Shown in pieces: positions 1-7,989 of a DNA stretch of 40,764 bases. Within the stretch, counting starts at the first letter, position 1. Every line of letters starts with the position of its first letter. The stretch is from NCBI GenBank assembly GCA_001791115.1, contig MGDZ01000004.1, positions 1 through 40,764 on the forward strand. The letters are read 5' to 3'. The notes below the pieces were generated by a model. That model searched no databases. It was given only the letters and a program-made list of their open reading frames with translations, and was not told where the DNA came from. The position numbers and the translations under genes were made by a program. This stretch comes from Candidatus Uhrbacteria bacterium RIFCSPHIGHO2_02_FULL_57_19 (GTDB lineage Bacteria > Patescibacteriota > Patescibacteriia > 2-12-FULL-57-11).

Positions 1-70
1 CTCGCTCACTCCGTTCGCTCAGACAGCGCAACTGCGAAAAAATTTGTTCCCAGCTCTCGCTTGTCCCAAT

Positions 71-96
71 CCCGGCTTCGCGGCCGGGGTTTTTGA
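71..96 (+). terminator. Intrinsic terminator of an upstream gene
   Basis: CCCGGC (71-76) pairs with GCCGGG (83-88) around a TTCGCG loop, followed by GTTTTTG. It probably ends a transcript that enters from the left of the window. The preceding 70 bases hold no gene that I can recognise. Confidence 0.75.
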
Positions 97-99
97 TTC

Positions 100-127
100 T
101 TGACAGTTGCGTTTGTTTTGGTATCAT
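100..127 (+). promoter_or_regulatory. Sigma70-type promoter of the Nudix gene
   Basis: A perfect -35 TTGACA (100-105) and -10 TATCAT (122-127) are 16 bp apart. The predicted start is near 134, before the ribosome binding site at 159-164. This shows that the in-frame TTG at 100 is part of the promoter and not the start codon. Confidence 0.75.
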
Positions 128-171
128 TCCGCTTCCGCAATCACGCGGATCATTCACAGGAGGAGATCATC

Positions 172-1044
172 GTGGGAGGTGAAGGTAGGAGTGCTATCAG
201 TAGAGGAGAGGCGGATCTCGAGCAGTGTCTCGAGCGCATTCGCGAGATGGTCGCAGAAGCGGTGCGCGAGGCAGAGGCCAAGGAGGAGGACGAGCGCCGC
301 GAGGGGAAGGTACTCATCAACAATCCTGTCGCGCGGCAGATGGCTGAAGCGACGCCGATTCACTGCGGAGCGATACCGGCGGGCAGCGAGTACTACGAAC
401 TCATCAGCTGCCTGAACTCGTCCAAGGAAGCTGTCGATCTCTATCTCTTCACCGGCACGACGCGGTATCTCGAGTCACGCCGGCAGTGGAGGGCCTACAA
501 GCCAGCGGTCGAACTCCTGCGCGATGAAGGGATCTACAAGAGTAAGGGAGAAGACCCTCTCTACGGCATATTCCACTATGTTCCCGGTGTGATGGACTTC
601 ATCACCAACGGCGATCGGGTTCTCGCGGGCGTTCGTTCGCGCCAGCTCGCCGGAACGCACATGGGGATGTTGTCCTTCCCTGCCGGTCTCGTGAAGCCGG
701 GTGAGACGCTCGACGATGCGGCGATGCGCCAGCTCAATGAGGAGAGCGGGATTGTTTTCCCGGAGTTCAACCGGGACGCGGTGGAAGCCCGAAACCCCGA
801 TGCGCCGCAGACCACCTACTGCTTCCGGATGGCGACGAAGCAGTTGGAGGTCCGCGAGACCTTCGAGGCGGAAGGCAAGACCTTCATCTGGGTGAATCTC
901 CAGGACTCCGTGATGCCGGCGCTCGAGGGCGATGTGAAGCCGCTCATCAAGGAATTCCGCAAGCGGGGGATCGAAATCACTGATGACGTCCGCATCGCGC
1001 CGGACGCGGCTGAGGGGCTCCGAAAGTTCTTCATCGAGCGGTAA
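172..1044 (+). CDS. Nudix (NUDIX) hydrolase-domain protein
   Basis: The protein has 290 residues from a GTG start at 172, which has a clear AGGAGG site (159-164) seven bases upstream. A longer reading from TTG at 100 would start inside the promoter. Residues about 172-194 match the Nudix box (G-x5-E-x7-R-x-L-x-E-E-x-G-I), which binds metal and catalyses hydrolysis of nucleoside-diphosphate-linked compounds. The first Glu of the REUxEE core is Gln here, while the two later catalytic Glu remain. The N-terminal third is a charged helical segment (about residues 10-50) with no domain that I recognise. The gene stands alone between its own promoter and terminator, so it is probably monocistronic. 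The substrate cannot be told from sequence. Confidence 0.8.
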   Translation: MGGEGRSAISRGEADLEQCLERIREMVAEAVREAEAKEEDERREGKVLINNPVARQMAEATPIHCGAIPAGSEYYELISCLNSSKEAVDLYLFTGTTRYLESRRQWRAYKPAVELLRDEGIYKSKGEDPLYGIFHYVPGVMDFITNGDRVLAGVRSRQLAGTHMGMLSFPAGLVKPGETLDDAAMRQLNEESGIVFPEFNRDAVEARNPDAPQTTYCFRMATKQLEVRETFEAEGKTFIWVNLQDSVMPALEGDVKPLIKEFRKRGIEITDDVRIAPDAAEGLRKFFIER

Positions 1045-1069
1045 CCGAACGGGTTGCCGTCTTTTTTTA
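1039..1069 (+). terminator. Intrinsic terminator after the Nudix gene
   Basis: CGGTAACC (1039-1046) pairs with GGTTGCCG (1052-1059), with one G-U pair, and is followed by TCTTTTTTT. The stem overlaps the stop codon of the Nudix gene. Confidence 0.8.
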
Positions 1070-1081
1070 TTCCACATATCC

Positions 1082-1110
1082 TTGACTCTATTTCTCACCC
1101 TGTTTAAGAT
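1082..1110 (+). promoter_or_regulatory. Promoter of the small gene at 1120 (near-leaderless)
   Basis: TTGACT (1082-1087) and TAAGAT (1105-1110) are 17 bp apart. The predicted start near 1117 is only about three bases before the ATG at 1120, so the mRNA should have almost no leader. Confidence 0.7.
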
Positions 1111-1119
1111 GACCGCACT

Positions 1120-1476
1120 ATGGACGCCGGATTGTGGGAAAAACTTCAGCGCATGGCCGCCGCCGGGGATAGGGTGGTGGTGGTTAATGACGGGGAGGCC
1201 TTTGTTTTGATTCCGCTTGCTGACTATGAGCGGATGCGCAACGGCGAGGCCTCGCTTCAAAAGCTTCCTGGTTTCGAGATGGAAACGTTTGTTTTGCATC
1301 CAGAACCGGCGGCTCCCGTCACAGATAAGCGGTCGCTTGAACTGGGACCGGCAGGGCTTTGGGCGCCACAGCCGGAGCGGGAAGAGGAGCGATTCTCTCT
1401 CGGTGACGGCGAGCTGGGTTTGGCGGCCGACGAGGCCGAGGAAGAAGAGCGGTTCTATTTGGAACCTGTTGAATAG
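1120..1476 (+). CDS. Small hypothetical protein with antitoxin-like N-terminus
   Basis: This is a 118-residue protein that I do not recognise as a whole. Residues 1-40 (VVVVNDGEAFVLIPLADYER) resemble the short beta strands and the 'IPLxDYERL' ending of Phd/YefM-type antitoxins or similar small DNA-binding folds. Residues 70-118 are a strongly acidic tail (runs such as EREEER and EEEER). No toxin gene lies beside it: the next gene is tuf, which has its own promoter. The start is fixed by the promoter right upstream. A regulatory or antitoxin role is inference from the N-terminal resemblance only. Confidence 0.6.
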   Translation: MDAGLWEKLQRMAAAGDRVVVVNDGEAFVLIPLADYERMRNGEASLQKLPGFEMETFVLHPEPAAPVTDKRSLELGPAGLWAPQPEREEERFSLGDGELGLAADEAEEEERFYLEPVE

Positions 1477-1496
1477 GCGGCATCTTGACGCGCCTC

Positions 1497-1525
1497 TTGC
1501 ACGGTTTTAAGGCACCTGTTATACT
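1497..1525 (+). promoter_or_regulatory. Promoter of tuf and the ribosomal protein operon
   Basis: TTGCAC (1497-1502) and TATACT (1520-1525) are 17 bp apart. The start is expected near 1532, giving a leader of about 48 bases before the tuf ATG. The leader shows no obvious Shine-Dalgarno sequence. Confidence 0.7.
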
Positions 1526-1579
1526 CGGAGCGCCTTTATTTTTAAGCCAATTTTTGTTTTCGGTCAGAAAACTACGCAT

Positions 1580-2779
<1,200 letters not shown>

Positions 2780-2787
2780 TTATTCAT

Positions 2788-2820
2788 CCCCGTCCGAGGT
2801 TTCGGGCGGGGTTCGCTCTT
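2788..2820 (+). terminator. Hairpin between tuf and rpsJ (terminator or attenuator)
   Basis: CCCCGTCCG (2788-2796) pairs with CGGGCGGGG (2803-2811) around AGGTTT, followed by TTCGCTCTTTCT. The T-run is broken, so part of the tuf transcription may read through into rpsJ. No separate rpsJ promoter is visible in the 46-base gap. Confidence 0.55.
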
Positions 2821-2825
2821 TCTGC

Positions 2826-3215
2826 ATGGAAGCCGCAGCGGAAACAACTAAAAGCGCAGGCCTGCCTGCCGGCAGGCAGGCGCGAAAAAAGAAGGGCGAG
2901 GAGGAAGAGGTCAAAAACCGGATCCGCATTAAGATCCGCGCCCACGACCACCGGATCATTGACCAGTCAACCAAGACCATCATCGAAACCGCTGAGAGAA
3001 GCGGAGCTTCGGTCGTCGGTCCGATTCCGCTGCCCACCGAGAAGCGCAAGTACACGGTCAACCGCTCGACCTTCGTTCACAAGGATTCCCGCGAACAGTA
3101 CGAGATGCGGGTGCACAAGCGGTTGATTGATATCGTTGATCCCACGCCGCGGACCATTGATTCTCTGATGAGTCTAAATCTTCCGGCTGGAGTTGATGTG
3201 GAAATAAAAATGTGA
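2826..3215 (+). CDS. rpsJ: 30S ribosomal protein S10 with repeat-derived N-terminal extension
   Basis: The protein has 129 residues; S10 usually has 100-105. The conserved core starts near residue 30 (NRIRIKIRAHDHRIIDQS) and runs to the end. The first 29 residues are an extension whose codons 12-18 read across a perfect palindrome (2860-2881), giving the peptide LPAGRQA. No ATG, GTG or TTG lies between the palindrome and the conserved core, so the extension must be translated. S10 belongs to the 30S head and is also the NusE antitermination factor. The gene begins the S10 operon here, but is separated from rplC by 300 bases without a gene. Confidence 0.96.
   Translation: MEAAAETTKSAGLPAGRQARKKKGEEEEVKNRIRIKIRAHDHRIIDQSTKTIIETAERSGASVVGPIPLPTEKRKYTVNRSTFVHKDSREQYEMRVHKRLIDIVDPTPRTIDSLMSLNLPAGVDVEIKM
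2860..2881. repeat. Perfect 22-bp palindrome inside rpsJ
   Basis: The core CCTGCCTGCCGGCAGGCAGG (2861-2880) plus one flanking pair is a perfect palindrome that sits in frame in the rpsJ N-terminal extension. Related palindromes occur at 22131-22151 (aspS 3' end) and 40498-40517 (leader of the LCP gene). Confidence 0.85.
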
Positions 3216-3515
3216 TGTGACGCCGATTTCGCTGATGTGAGCGGATCATGCGGATCGATCAGCGAGATCAGCTCGAATCAGCAAGAACAGCGCCTGAAGC
3301 GAAGCAAAGAAAGCTCCCACGGATGAACAGGACGAGGATGCGGAATCAGACGGGAAAACCTTTGTGGACGCGGACGGCGGAAGAAAGGACATTCAGTATC
3401 CAAAGATAATTGCCTAAGTTTCTCACGAATATCGTGATTGACAGAGGCTAGAAGTCGGCTCGCGACCAACATTCGCGCCACGGCTTCTCGCCTTTTGTTA
3501 TAGGAAGGCGCGATT
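3216..3515 (+). other. 300-bp gap between rpsJ and rplC with degenerate repeats and hairpins
   Basis: There is no convincing reading frame. The left part (about 3220-3290) holds degenerate units such as GATCAGC/GAATCAGC, like those at the ends of rplV and the start of asnS. At 3423-3437, TCACGA and TCGTGA form a 6-bp hairpin with an ATA loop. At about 3450-3489, AGAAG...CTTCT and an inner CGCGA...TCGCG can form a larger stem right before the rplC ribosome binding site. A regulatory leader (in E. coli, L4 represses through the S10 leader) is possible but not shown. No clear promoter is seen. Confidence 0.5.
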
Positions 3516-4166
3516 ATGAAGTTCATCTTGGCAAAAAAAATTCAGATGGAGCAACGGTTCCGCCCGAATGGGACGGTGGTTCCGGTTACCCTGCTGGAAG
3601 CCGGACCGTGTACCGTCACCCAGGTGAGAAATGCCGAGCGTGACGGTTATGTCTCGGTCCAGGTAGGGTTTGGCAGCCGCCGGAAGCTCGCCCGACCGCA
3701 GGCCGGGCACGCCAAGGGTTTGCCGTCTCATGCCGAGTTTCGCGAGTTTCGCCTTGATGACGCTTCCAAGTTCGACCGCGGCGGAGTGATCACCGCCGAA
3801 ACTTTCGTCCCCGGCGATCTGGTTACAGTGACCGGAATCTCCAAGGGCCGCGGTTTCGCCGGCGTGGTTAAGCGCCACGGTTTCCACGGCCATCCGCCGA
3901 GCCATGGCCACAAAGATCAGGAGCGCATGCCCGGTTCCATCGGCTCGAAGCGCCAGGGTCCGGTGGCCAAGGGAAAACGCATGGCCGGACGGATGGGCGG
4001 GGAGCGGACAACGGTTAAGAATCTGGAGGTGATCGAAGTCGATCAGGCCAGGAATCTCATCGCCGTCAAAGGGGCGGTTCCCGGCGCGCGAGGAACCTTG
4101 CTGCTTGTCTCCGCCGAAGGGGAGATGGCCGTCGAAGTCGCGCCGACCGCGGCTCCGAACGCCTAA
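3516..4166 (+). CDS. rplC: 50S ribosomal protein L3
   Basis: This 216-residue protein is one of the first assembled on 23S rRNA and lies near the peptidyl transferase centre. The start has a good AGGAAGG site at 3501-3507. The central GHPPSHGHKDQERMPGSIG region and the MAGRMGGERTTVKN segment near residue 160 are typical of L3. The length is normal. The gene is followed by rplD after five bases. Confidence 0.97.
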   Translation: MKFILAKKIQMEQRFRPNGTVVPVTLLEAGPCTVTQVRNAERDGYVSVQVGFGSRRKLARPQAGHAKGLPSHAEFREFRLDDASKFDRGGVITAETFVPGDLVTVTGISKGRGFAGVVKRHGFHGHPPSHGHKDQERMPGSIGSKRQGPVAKGKRMAGRMGGERTTVKNLEVIEVDQARNLIAVKGAVPGARGTLLLVSAEGEMAVEVAPTAAPNA

Positions 4167-4171
4167 AAGTT

Positions 4172-4816
4172 ATGAAAAAGCTTTCCACCATCGTCTATAC
4201 GGAAGAAGGCAAACCAACGGGAGAGATAGATCTGAATCCGGCGGTTTTCGGAGTGGCGGTCAAGCCCCAGGTGTTGCAGCAGGCGATTATCGCCCAGCGG
4301 GCTAATGCCCGCAGGTCGGTGGCCCATACCAAGACTCGCGGCGAGGTCCGCGGCGGAGGCCGAAAGCCCTGGCGCCAGAAGGGGACCGGCCGAGCCAGGC
4401 ATGGCTCCACCCGCTCGCCCATCTGGGTCGGCGGCGGCGTCACTTTCGGGCCGCGCTCGGAACGAAACTTCGAGGTCAAACTCAATCGCAAGACCCGTGT
4501 CGCGGCCATTCGCATGGCTCTTACCGAGAAAGTCGCCGACGGAAAGTTGATAGTTCTGGAATCGTTGGCTTTTCCCGAATATAAAACCAAGCGCATGGCC
4601 GGCATCATGGGAAAACTTCCGACTGTCGGCAGAAAAACTCTGCTGGTGCTTCCGGTCAGTGATGGAAAGGTGTCTAAATCGGCCGCCAACATTCCGGCAG
4701 TAACTACCAGGAACGCGGGGAACCTCAACGTAATCGATCTTGTAAACAACTCCGCTTTGCTGACCACTCGAGAGGGAGTCAAACGGATCGAGGGAATCTA
4801 CGGTCCTAAGAAATAA
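4172..4816 (+). CDS. rplD: 50S ribosomal protein L4
   Basis: The protein has 214 residues. The extended loop that lines the exit tunnel is clear (GEVRGGGRKPWRQKGTGRAR, about residues 57-76), followed by the globular part. In E. coli L4 also represses its own operon; nothing in this sequence proves or excludes that here. It is cotranscribed with rplC and rplW with gaps of only a few bases and no strong Shine-Dalgarno site. Confidence 0.97.
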   Translation: MKKLSTIVYTEEGKPTGEIDLNPAVFGVAVKPQVLQQAIIAQRANARRSVAHTKTRGEVRGGGRKPWRQKGTGRARHGSTRSPIWVGGGVTFGPRSERNFEVKLNRKTRVAAIRMALTEKVADGKLIVLESLAFPEYKTKRMAGIMGKLPTVGRKTLLVLPVSDGKVSKSAANIPAVTTRNAGNLNVIDLVNNSALLTTREGVKRIEGIYGPKK

Positions 4817-4820
4817 AAAT

Positions 4821-5243
4821 ATGGCCGCCTTTTTGGACAAATTCAGATTCACCCGCAAGCCCTTCCGCCAGCCCAAAGAGAAAGAGGCCGATGTTTCGGA
4901 GACGAAGAAGGCCAAAGAGCCGGCGGCGGAAATCCACCAGCCGGCCTCGGAAGACACCGGCCAGGCCTATCGCGTTCTCCTTCGGCCGCTAGTCACCGAG
5001 AAAGGCGCGCGGCTGGGAGAGTCAGGTCAGTATGTCTTCATCGTGGCCAGGGATGCCACCCGCATTGCCGTTGCCCGGGCAGTGGAGAAGGTCTATGGTG
5101 TTCGTCCGCTCAAAGTGAATATCGCCCGGGTCAGGGGCAAACAGATTCGTTTCGGACGGACGCGAGGACGCCAAAAGGACTGGAAAAAGGCTCTGGTGAT
5201 CCTACCGCCTGGCAAAAAAATTCGTGTTTACGAAGGAGTGTAA
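4821..5243 (+). CDS. rplW: 50S ribosomal protein L23 with N-terminal extension
   Basis: The protein has 140 residues; L23 usually has about 95-100. The conserved domain begins near residue 50 (YRVLLRPLVTEKG) and includes GQYVFIVARDATR and the tunnel-exit part. The first 48 residues are a charged, Lys/Glu-rich extension with no domain that I recognise. L23 forms the docking site for trigger factor and SRP at the tunnel exit, so the extension could affect that site (inference). It lies between rplD and rplB in the standard order. Confidence 0.96.
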   Translation: MAAFLDKFRFTRKPFRQPKEKEADVSETKKAKEPAAEIHQPASEDTGQAYRVLLRPLVTEKGARLGESGQYVFIVARDATRIAVARAVEKVYGVRPLKVNIARVRGKQIRFGRTRGRQKDWKKALVILPPGKKIRVYEGV

Positions 5244-5252
5244 ATTCCAATC

Positions 5253-6083
5253 ATGCCTGTCAAACATTACAAACCTACCACTCCTGGTCGCCGGCTGGCC
5301 ACCGTCGACGCTTTTGCCGACGTTACCAAGCACAAACCGGAAAAATCGCTCCTGCTTCCTCCCAAGCGCCGCGGCGGCCGGAACTTCCAGGGAAAGATTA
5401 CTGTGCGCCACCGCGGAGGCGGGGCGCGGCGCTACATCCGCATTGTCGATTTCCGGCAGGACCGCTATGATGCGCCGGCCAAAGTGCTGGCCATCGAGTA
5501 CGATCCGGGCCGCGGGGCGAGGATCGCCCTCATCCAATATCAGGATGGAGAGAAGCGCTATATCGTCGCCCCTCTTAATCTTGAGGTGGGCGGAGAGGTG
5601 CGCTCCTCACGGCAGGCTGTCGAGATCAAACCTGGAAACCGCATGCCCTTGGAGTTTATTCCCGTGGGCTTGATCGTCCACAACGTGGAACTTAGGCCCG
5701 GCCAGGGAGGAGTGCTGGTTCGCGGCGCCGGTCTGGGGGCGCAGATCATGGCTGTTGAAGGCGACTACGCCCAGATCAAGCTTCCCTCTGGTGAGATTCG
5801 GATGGTTCCCAAAACCGCGGCCGCCACGGTGGGTATCGTCGGAAATCCGGATCATCGGCTGGTTCGCTACGGAAAAGCCGGCCGCATCAGACATCTGGGC
5901 ATTCGTCCGTCAGTCAGGGGCAAGGCGATGAATCCGGTCGACCATCCGCATGGCGGCGGCGAGGGCAAGCATCCCATCGGCCTGAAGCATCCCAAGACTC
6001 CCTGGGGCAAGCCGGCGCTGGGAGTGAAGACGCGCAAACGGACCAAGTGGTCAAACGTGCTTATTGTCAAACGCCGGAAATAA
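5253..6083 (+). CDS. rplB: 50S ribosomal protein L2
   Basis: The protein has 276 residues, the normal length. The KTAAATVGIVGN stretch and the C-terminal VDHPHGGGEG loop, which contains the conserved histidine close to the peptidyl transferase centre, are present. L2 is needed for subunit association and tRNA binding. It lies nine bases after rplW and four before rpsS. Confidence 0.98.
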   Translation: MPVKHYKPTTPGRRLATVDAFADVTKHKPEKSLLLPPKRRGGRNFQGKITVRHRGGGARRYIRIVDFRQDRYDAPAKVLAIEYDPGRGARIALIQYQDGEKRYIVAPLNLEVGGEVRSSRQAVEIKPGNRMPLEFIPVGLIVHNVELRPGQGGVLVRGAGLGAQIMAVEGDYAQIKLPSGEIRMVPKTAAATVGIVGNPDHRLVRYGKAGRIRHLGIRPSVRGKAMNPVDHPHGGGEGKHPIGLKHPKTPWGKPALGVKTRKRTKWSNVLIVKRRK

Positions 6084-6086
6084 GAT

Positions 6087-6431
6087 ATGTCTCGCAGTCT
6101 AAAAAAAGGACCATACGTTGATCAAAAGCTTCTGGCCAAGATTATGCGTCTCCGTCCAGGGGACAAAATGGTGATCAAAACCTGGGCGCGCGCTTCGACT
6201 ATCACTCCGGAGATGGTCGGGTTCACCGTCGGCGTGCATAACGGCAAGACGCATGTTCCGGTTTTGATCGTGGAAAATATGGTCGGTCACAAGCTGGGCG
6301 AGTTCTCTCTCTCCAAAAAGTTCATCCGCCACGGAGGCAAGATGCAGAAAGAAATCGAGGCCAAAGCCGCCCCGCTTAGCGGGGCAGCCGCGCCCGCCCC
6401 GCTAAGCGGGGCTCCGGCAGCCAAGAAATAA
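6087..6431 (+). CDS. rpsS: 30S ribosomal protein S19 with repeat-derived C-terminal tail
   Basis: The protein has 114 residues; S19 normally has about 92. The core (SRSLKKGPYVDQKLL at the start, HKLGEFSLSKKFIRHGGK near residue 80) is intact. The last 20 or so residues contain APLSGA twice, encoded by two 17-bp palindromes (6369-6385 and 6396-6412). S19 sits in the 30S head and contacts S13. The tail replaces the usual short basic C-terminus, so it appears tolerated at the ribosome surface. Confidence 0.96.
   Translation: MSRSLKKGPYVDQKLLAKIMRLRPGDKMVIKTWARASTITPEMVGFTVGVHNGKTHVPVLIVENMVGHKLGEFSLSKKFIRHGGKMQKEIEAKAAPLSGAAAPAPLSGAPAAKK
6369..6412. repeat. Two tandem palindromes in the 3' end of rpsS
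   Basis: GCCCCGCTTAGCGGGGC (6369-6385) and GCCCCGCTAAGCGGGGC (6396-6412) differ only at the centre and are each the reverse complement of the other. Each encodes part of an APLSGA peptide. The inner CCCGCTTAGCGGG also forms the core of the terminator at 26516-26546. Confidence 0.85.
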
Positions 6432-6439
6432 TTATAAAT

Positions 6440-6886
6440 ATGGAAGTGAAAGCCGCCGCCAGATTCATCCGCATGTCGCCGCGTAAGGTTCGGCTGGTCG
6501 CCGGCTTGGTGCGCGGTTTGGATGTGGTCGAGGCGGCCGCCCAGCTGGGGTTCTATCGCAAGGAAGCGGCCAGACCGATATTGAAACTGCTCCGTTCGGC
6601 AATAGCCAACGCGGAACATAACTTCAAGCTCTCCCGGGACAGGTTGTTCATCAAAACCCTTACTGTTGACGGCGGTCCGACCATCAAGCGCTGGCGGCCG
6701 CGGGCTTTCGGACGAGCGGCGCCCATTCGCAAACGCACCAGCCACATCAACATCGTTCTCGCCGAACGGCCAGTTCCGGCAGCCGGAGCGGCGCCGAAAC
6801 TCCGATTCCACTCTCGCCGGGAAAAGCAGAAGCTCGCCGCCAAAACTAATCAGCGGAATCGGCTCAAATCCGCGAAATCAGCGTAG
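6440..6886 (+). CDS. rplV: 50S ribosomal protein L22
   Basis: The protein has 148 residues, longer than the usual 110-120. It begins with VKAAARFIRMSPRKVRLVAG, the classic L22 start, and contains the tunnel hairpin region (TVDGGPTIKRWRPRAFGRA). The final 15 or so residues (KTNQRNRLKSAKSA) are encoded by a degenerate repeat of AATCAGCG/AATCCGCG units (about 6846-6884), so the tail probably comes from a repeat that entered the gene end. rpsC follows after one base. Confidence 0.96.
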   Translation: MEVKAAARFIRMSPRKVRLVAGLVRGLDVVEAAAQLGFYRKEAARPILKLLRSAIANAEHNFKLSRDRLFIKTLTVDGGPTIKRWRPRAFGRAAPIRKRTSHINIVLAERPVPAAGAAPKLRFHSRREKQKLAAKTNQRNRLKSAKSA

Positions 6887-6887
6887 T

Positions 6888-7538
6888 ATGGGAAATAAAG
6901 TACATCCGACAAGTTTCCGCCTCGGCACGACCGCCACCTGGCAATCGCGCTGGTTTTCCGTACGCGAGTATCCCAAGTTTCTCCGCCAGGACGTGGAGGT
7001 CAGGGCGTTTCTTCGCGATCTTCTGCGGGAGGCGGCCGTCGATCGCATCGATATCGAGCGTTCGGCCAACCAGATGACCATCATCATCGCTTCGGCCAAA
7101 CCGGGGTTCATTATCGGTCGGGCCGGCGCCGGCGCCGAGGAGATCAAAGAAAAAATCCGTCAGAAATTTTTCCGCGGCCAGAAAGTATCGCTGGGAGTGA
7201 ACATCGTCGAGGTGCCCAGGCCGTCTCTCTCTTCGTCCATCGTCATGCAACAGATAGTTTCCGATCTGGAGAAACGAATGCCCTTTCGCCGGGTTTTGAA
7301 GATGACCGTTGACCGCGTTTCCAAGGCCGGTGCCAGAGGAGTAAGGGTCGAAGTCGCCGGCCGGCTGAACGGAGCGGAGATCGCCCGAACGGAAAAGCTG
7401 GCTTGGGGCAGCGTGCCCTTGCACAATCTCAGGGCGGATATTAATTATGCTCAGGGATTCGCCAGGACCATCTACGGAACCATCGGAGTCAAGGTCTGGA
7501 TCTATCGGGGGGAAGTGTTTGAGAAGGAAAAAGAGTAG
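6888..7538 (+). CDS. rpsC: 30S ribosomal protein S3
   Basis: The protein has 216 residues from ATG at 6888, right after the rplV stop. The family-typical MGNKVHPTSFRLG start supports this choice over any longer upstream reading. The KH RNA-binding loop is present (KPGFIIGRAGAGAEEIKEK, about residues 69-87), followed by the C-terminal domain that helps form the mRNA entry site and its helicase activity. The order rplV-rpsC-rplP is standard. Confidence 0.97.
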   Translation: MGNKVHPTSFRLGTTATWQSRWFSVREYPKFLRQDVEVRAFLRDLLREAAVDRIDIERSANQMTIIIASAKPGFIIGRAGAGAEEIKEKIRQKFFRGQKVSLGVNIVEVPRPSLSSSIVMQQIVSDLEKRMPFRRVLKMTVDRVSKAGARGVRVEVAGRLNGAEIARTEKLAWGSVPLHNLRADINYAQGFARTIYGTIGVKVWIYRGEVFEKEKE

Positions 7539-7544
7539 CGGTTT

Positions 7545-7961
7545 ATGTTCATCCCCAAGAAAGTCAAATATCGGAAACTCCACAAAGGCCGCTCGCGCGG
7601 GGAGCATGCTGCGACGCGAAAAATCTCTCTGGCTTTCGGAAGCCGCGGTTTGAAAACATTGGAATTCGGCTGGATTACCTCGCGCCAGCTCGAAGCCGCC
7701 CGGCGGGCCATGACCCGTTCGATCAAGCGGGGAGGTAAGGTCTGGATCAGAGTATTTCCGGACAAGTCAGTGACCATCAAGGGTTCCGAGGTTCCCATGG
7801 GCGGCGGCAAGGGCGCGGTTGACCATTACGTGGCGGTAGTGCGTCCAGGAACGGTCATCTTGGAGATTGACGGCACCACTGACGAGGTGGCCGATGAAGC
7901 CTTGCGGCTGGCCGCCTACAAACTTCCGGTAAGGACTAGGATAATCGGGAAAAACGGCTGA
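7545..7961 (+). CDS. rplP: 50S ribosomal protein L16
   Basis: The protein has 138 residues, the normal length. Typical L16 segments are MFIPKKVKYRKLHKGRSRG at the start, the ITSRQLEAARRAMTR helix and the PMGGGKGAVDHYVAVVRPGT loop. L16 organises the A-site tRNA region of the 50S subunit. It lies six bases after rpsC. Confidence 0.98.
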   Translation: MFIPKKVKYRKLHKGRSRGEHAATRKISLAFGSRGLKTLEFGWITSRQLEAARRAMTRSIKRGGKVWIRVFPDKSVTIKGSEVPMGGGKGAVDHYVAVVRPGTVILEIDGTTDEVADEALRLAAYKLPVRTRIIGKNG

Positions 7962-7989
7962 TCAGAACCTGTAGTGAGCTAGTCGAACT

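Noticed and set aside
100..171. N-terminal 24 residues of the Nudix reading frame starting at TTG 100
   Set aside because: The TTG is the first part of a perfect -35 box; the transcript would start after it. GTG at 172 has a strong ribosome binding site.
3498..3911. Antisense frame in rplC
   Set aside because: It is a shadow of L3 with no support of its own.
6666..6887. Upstream part of the rpsC frame
   Set aside because: It overlaps rplV entirely and the S3 family begins at MGNKV (6888).
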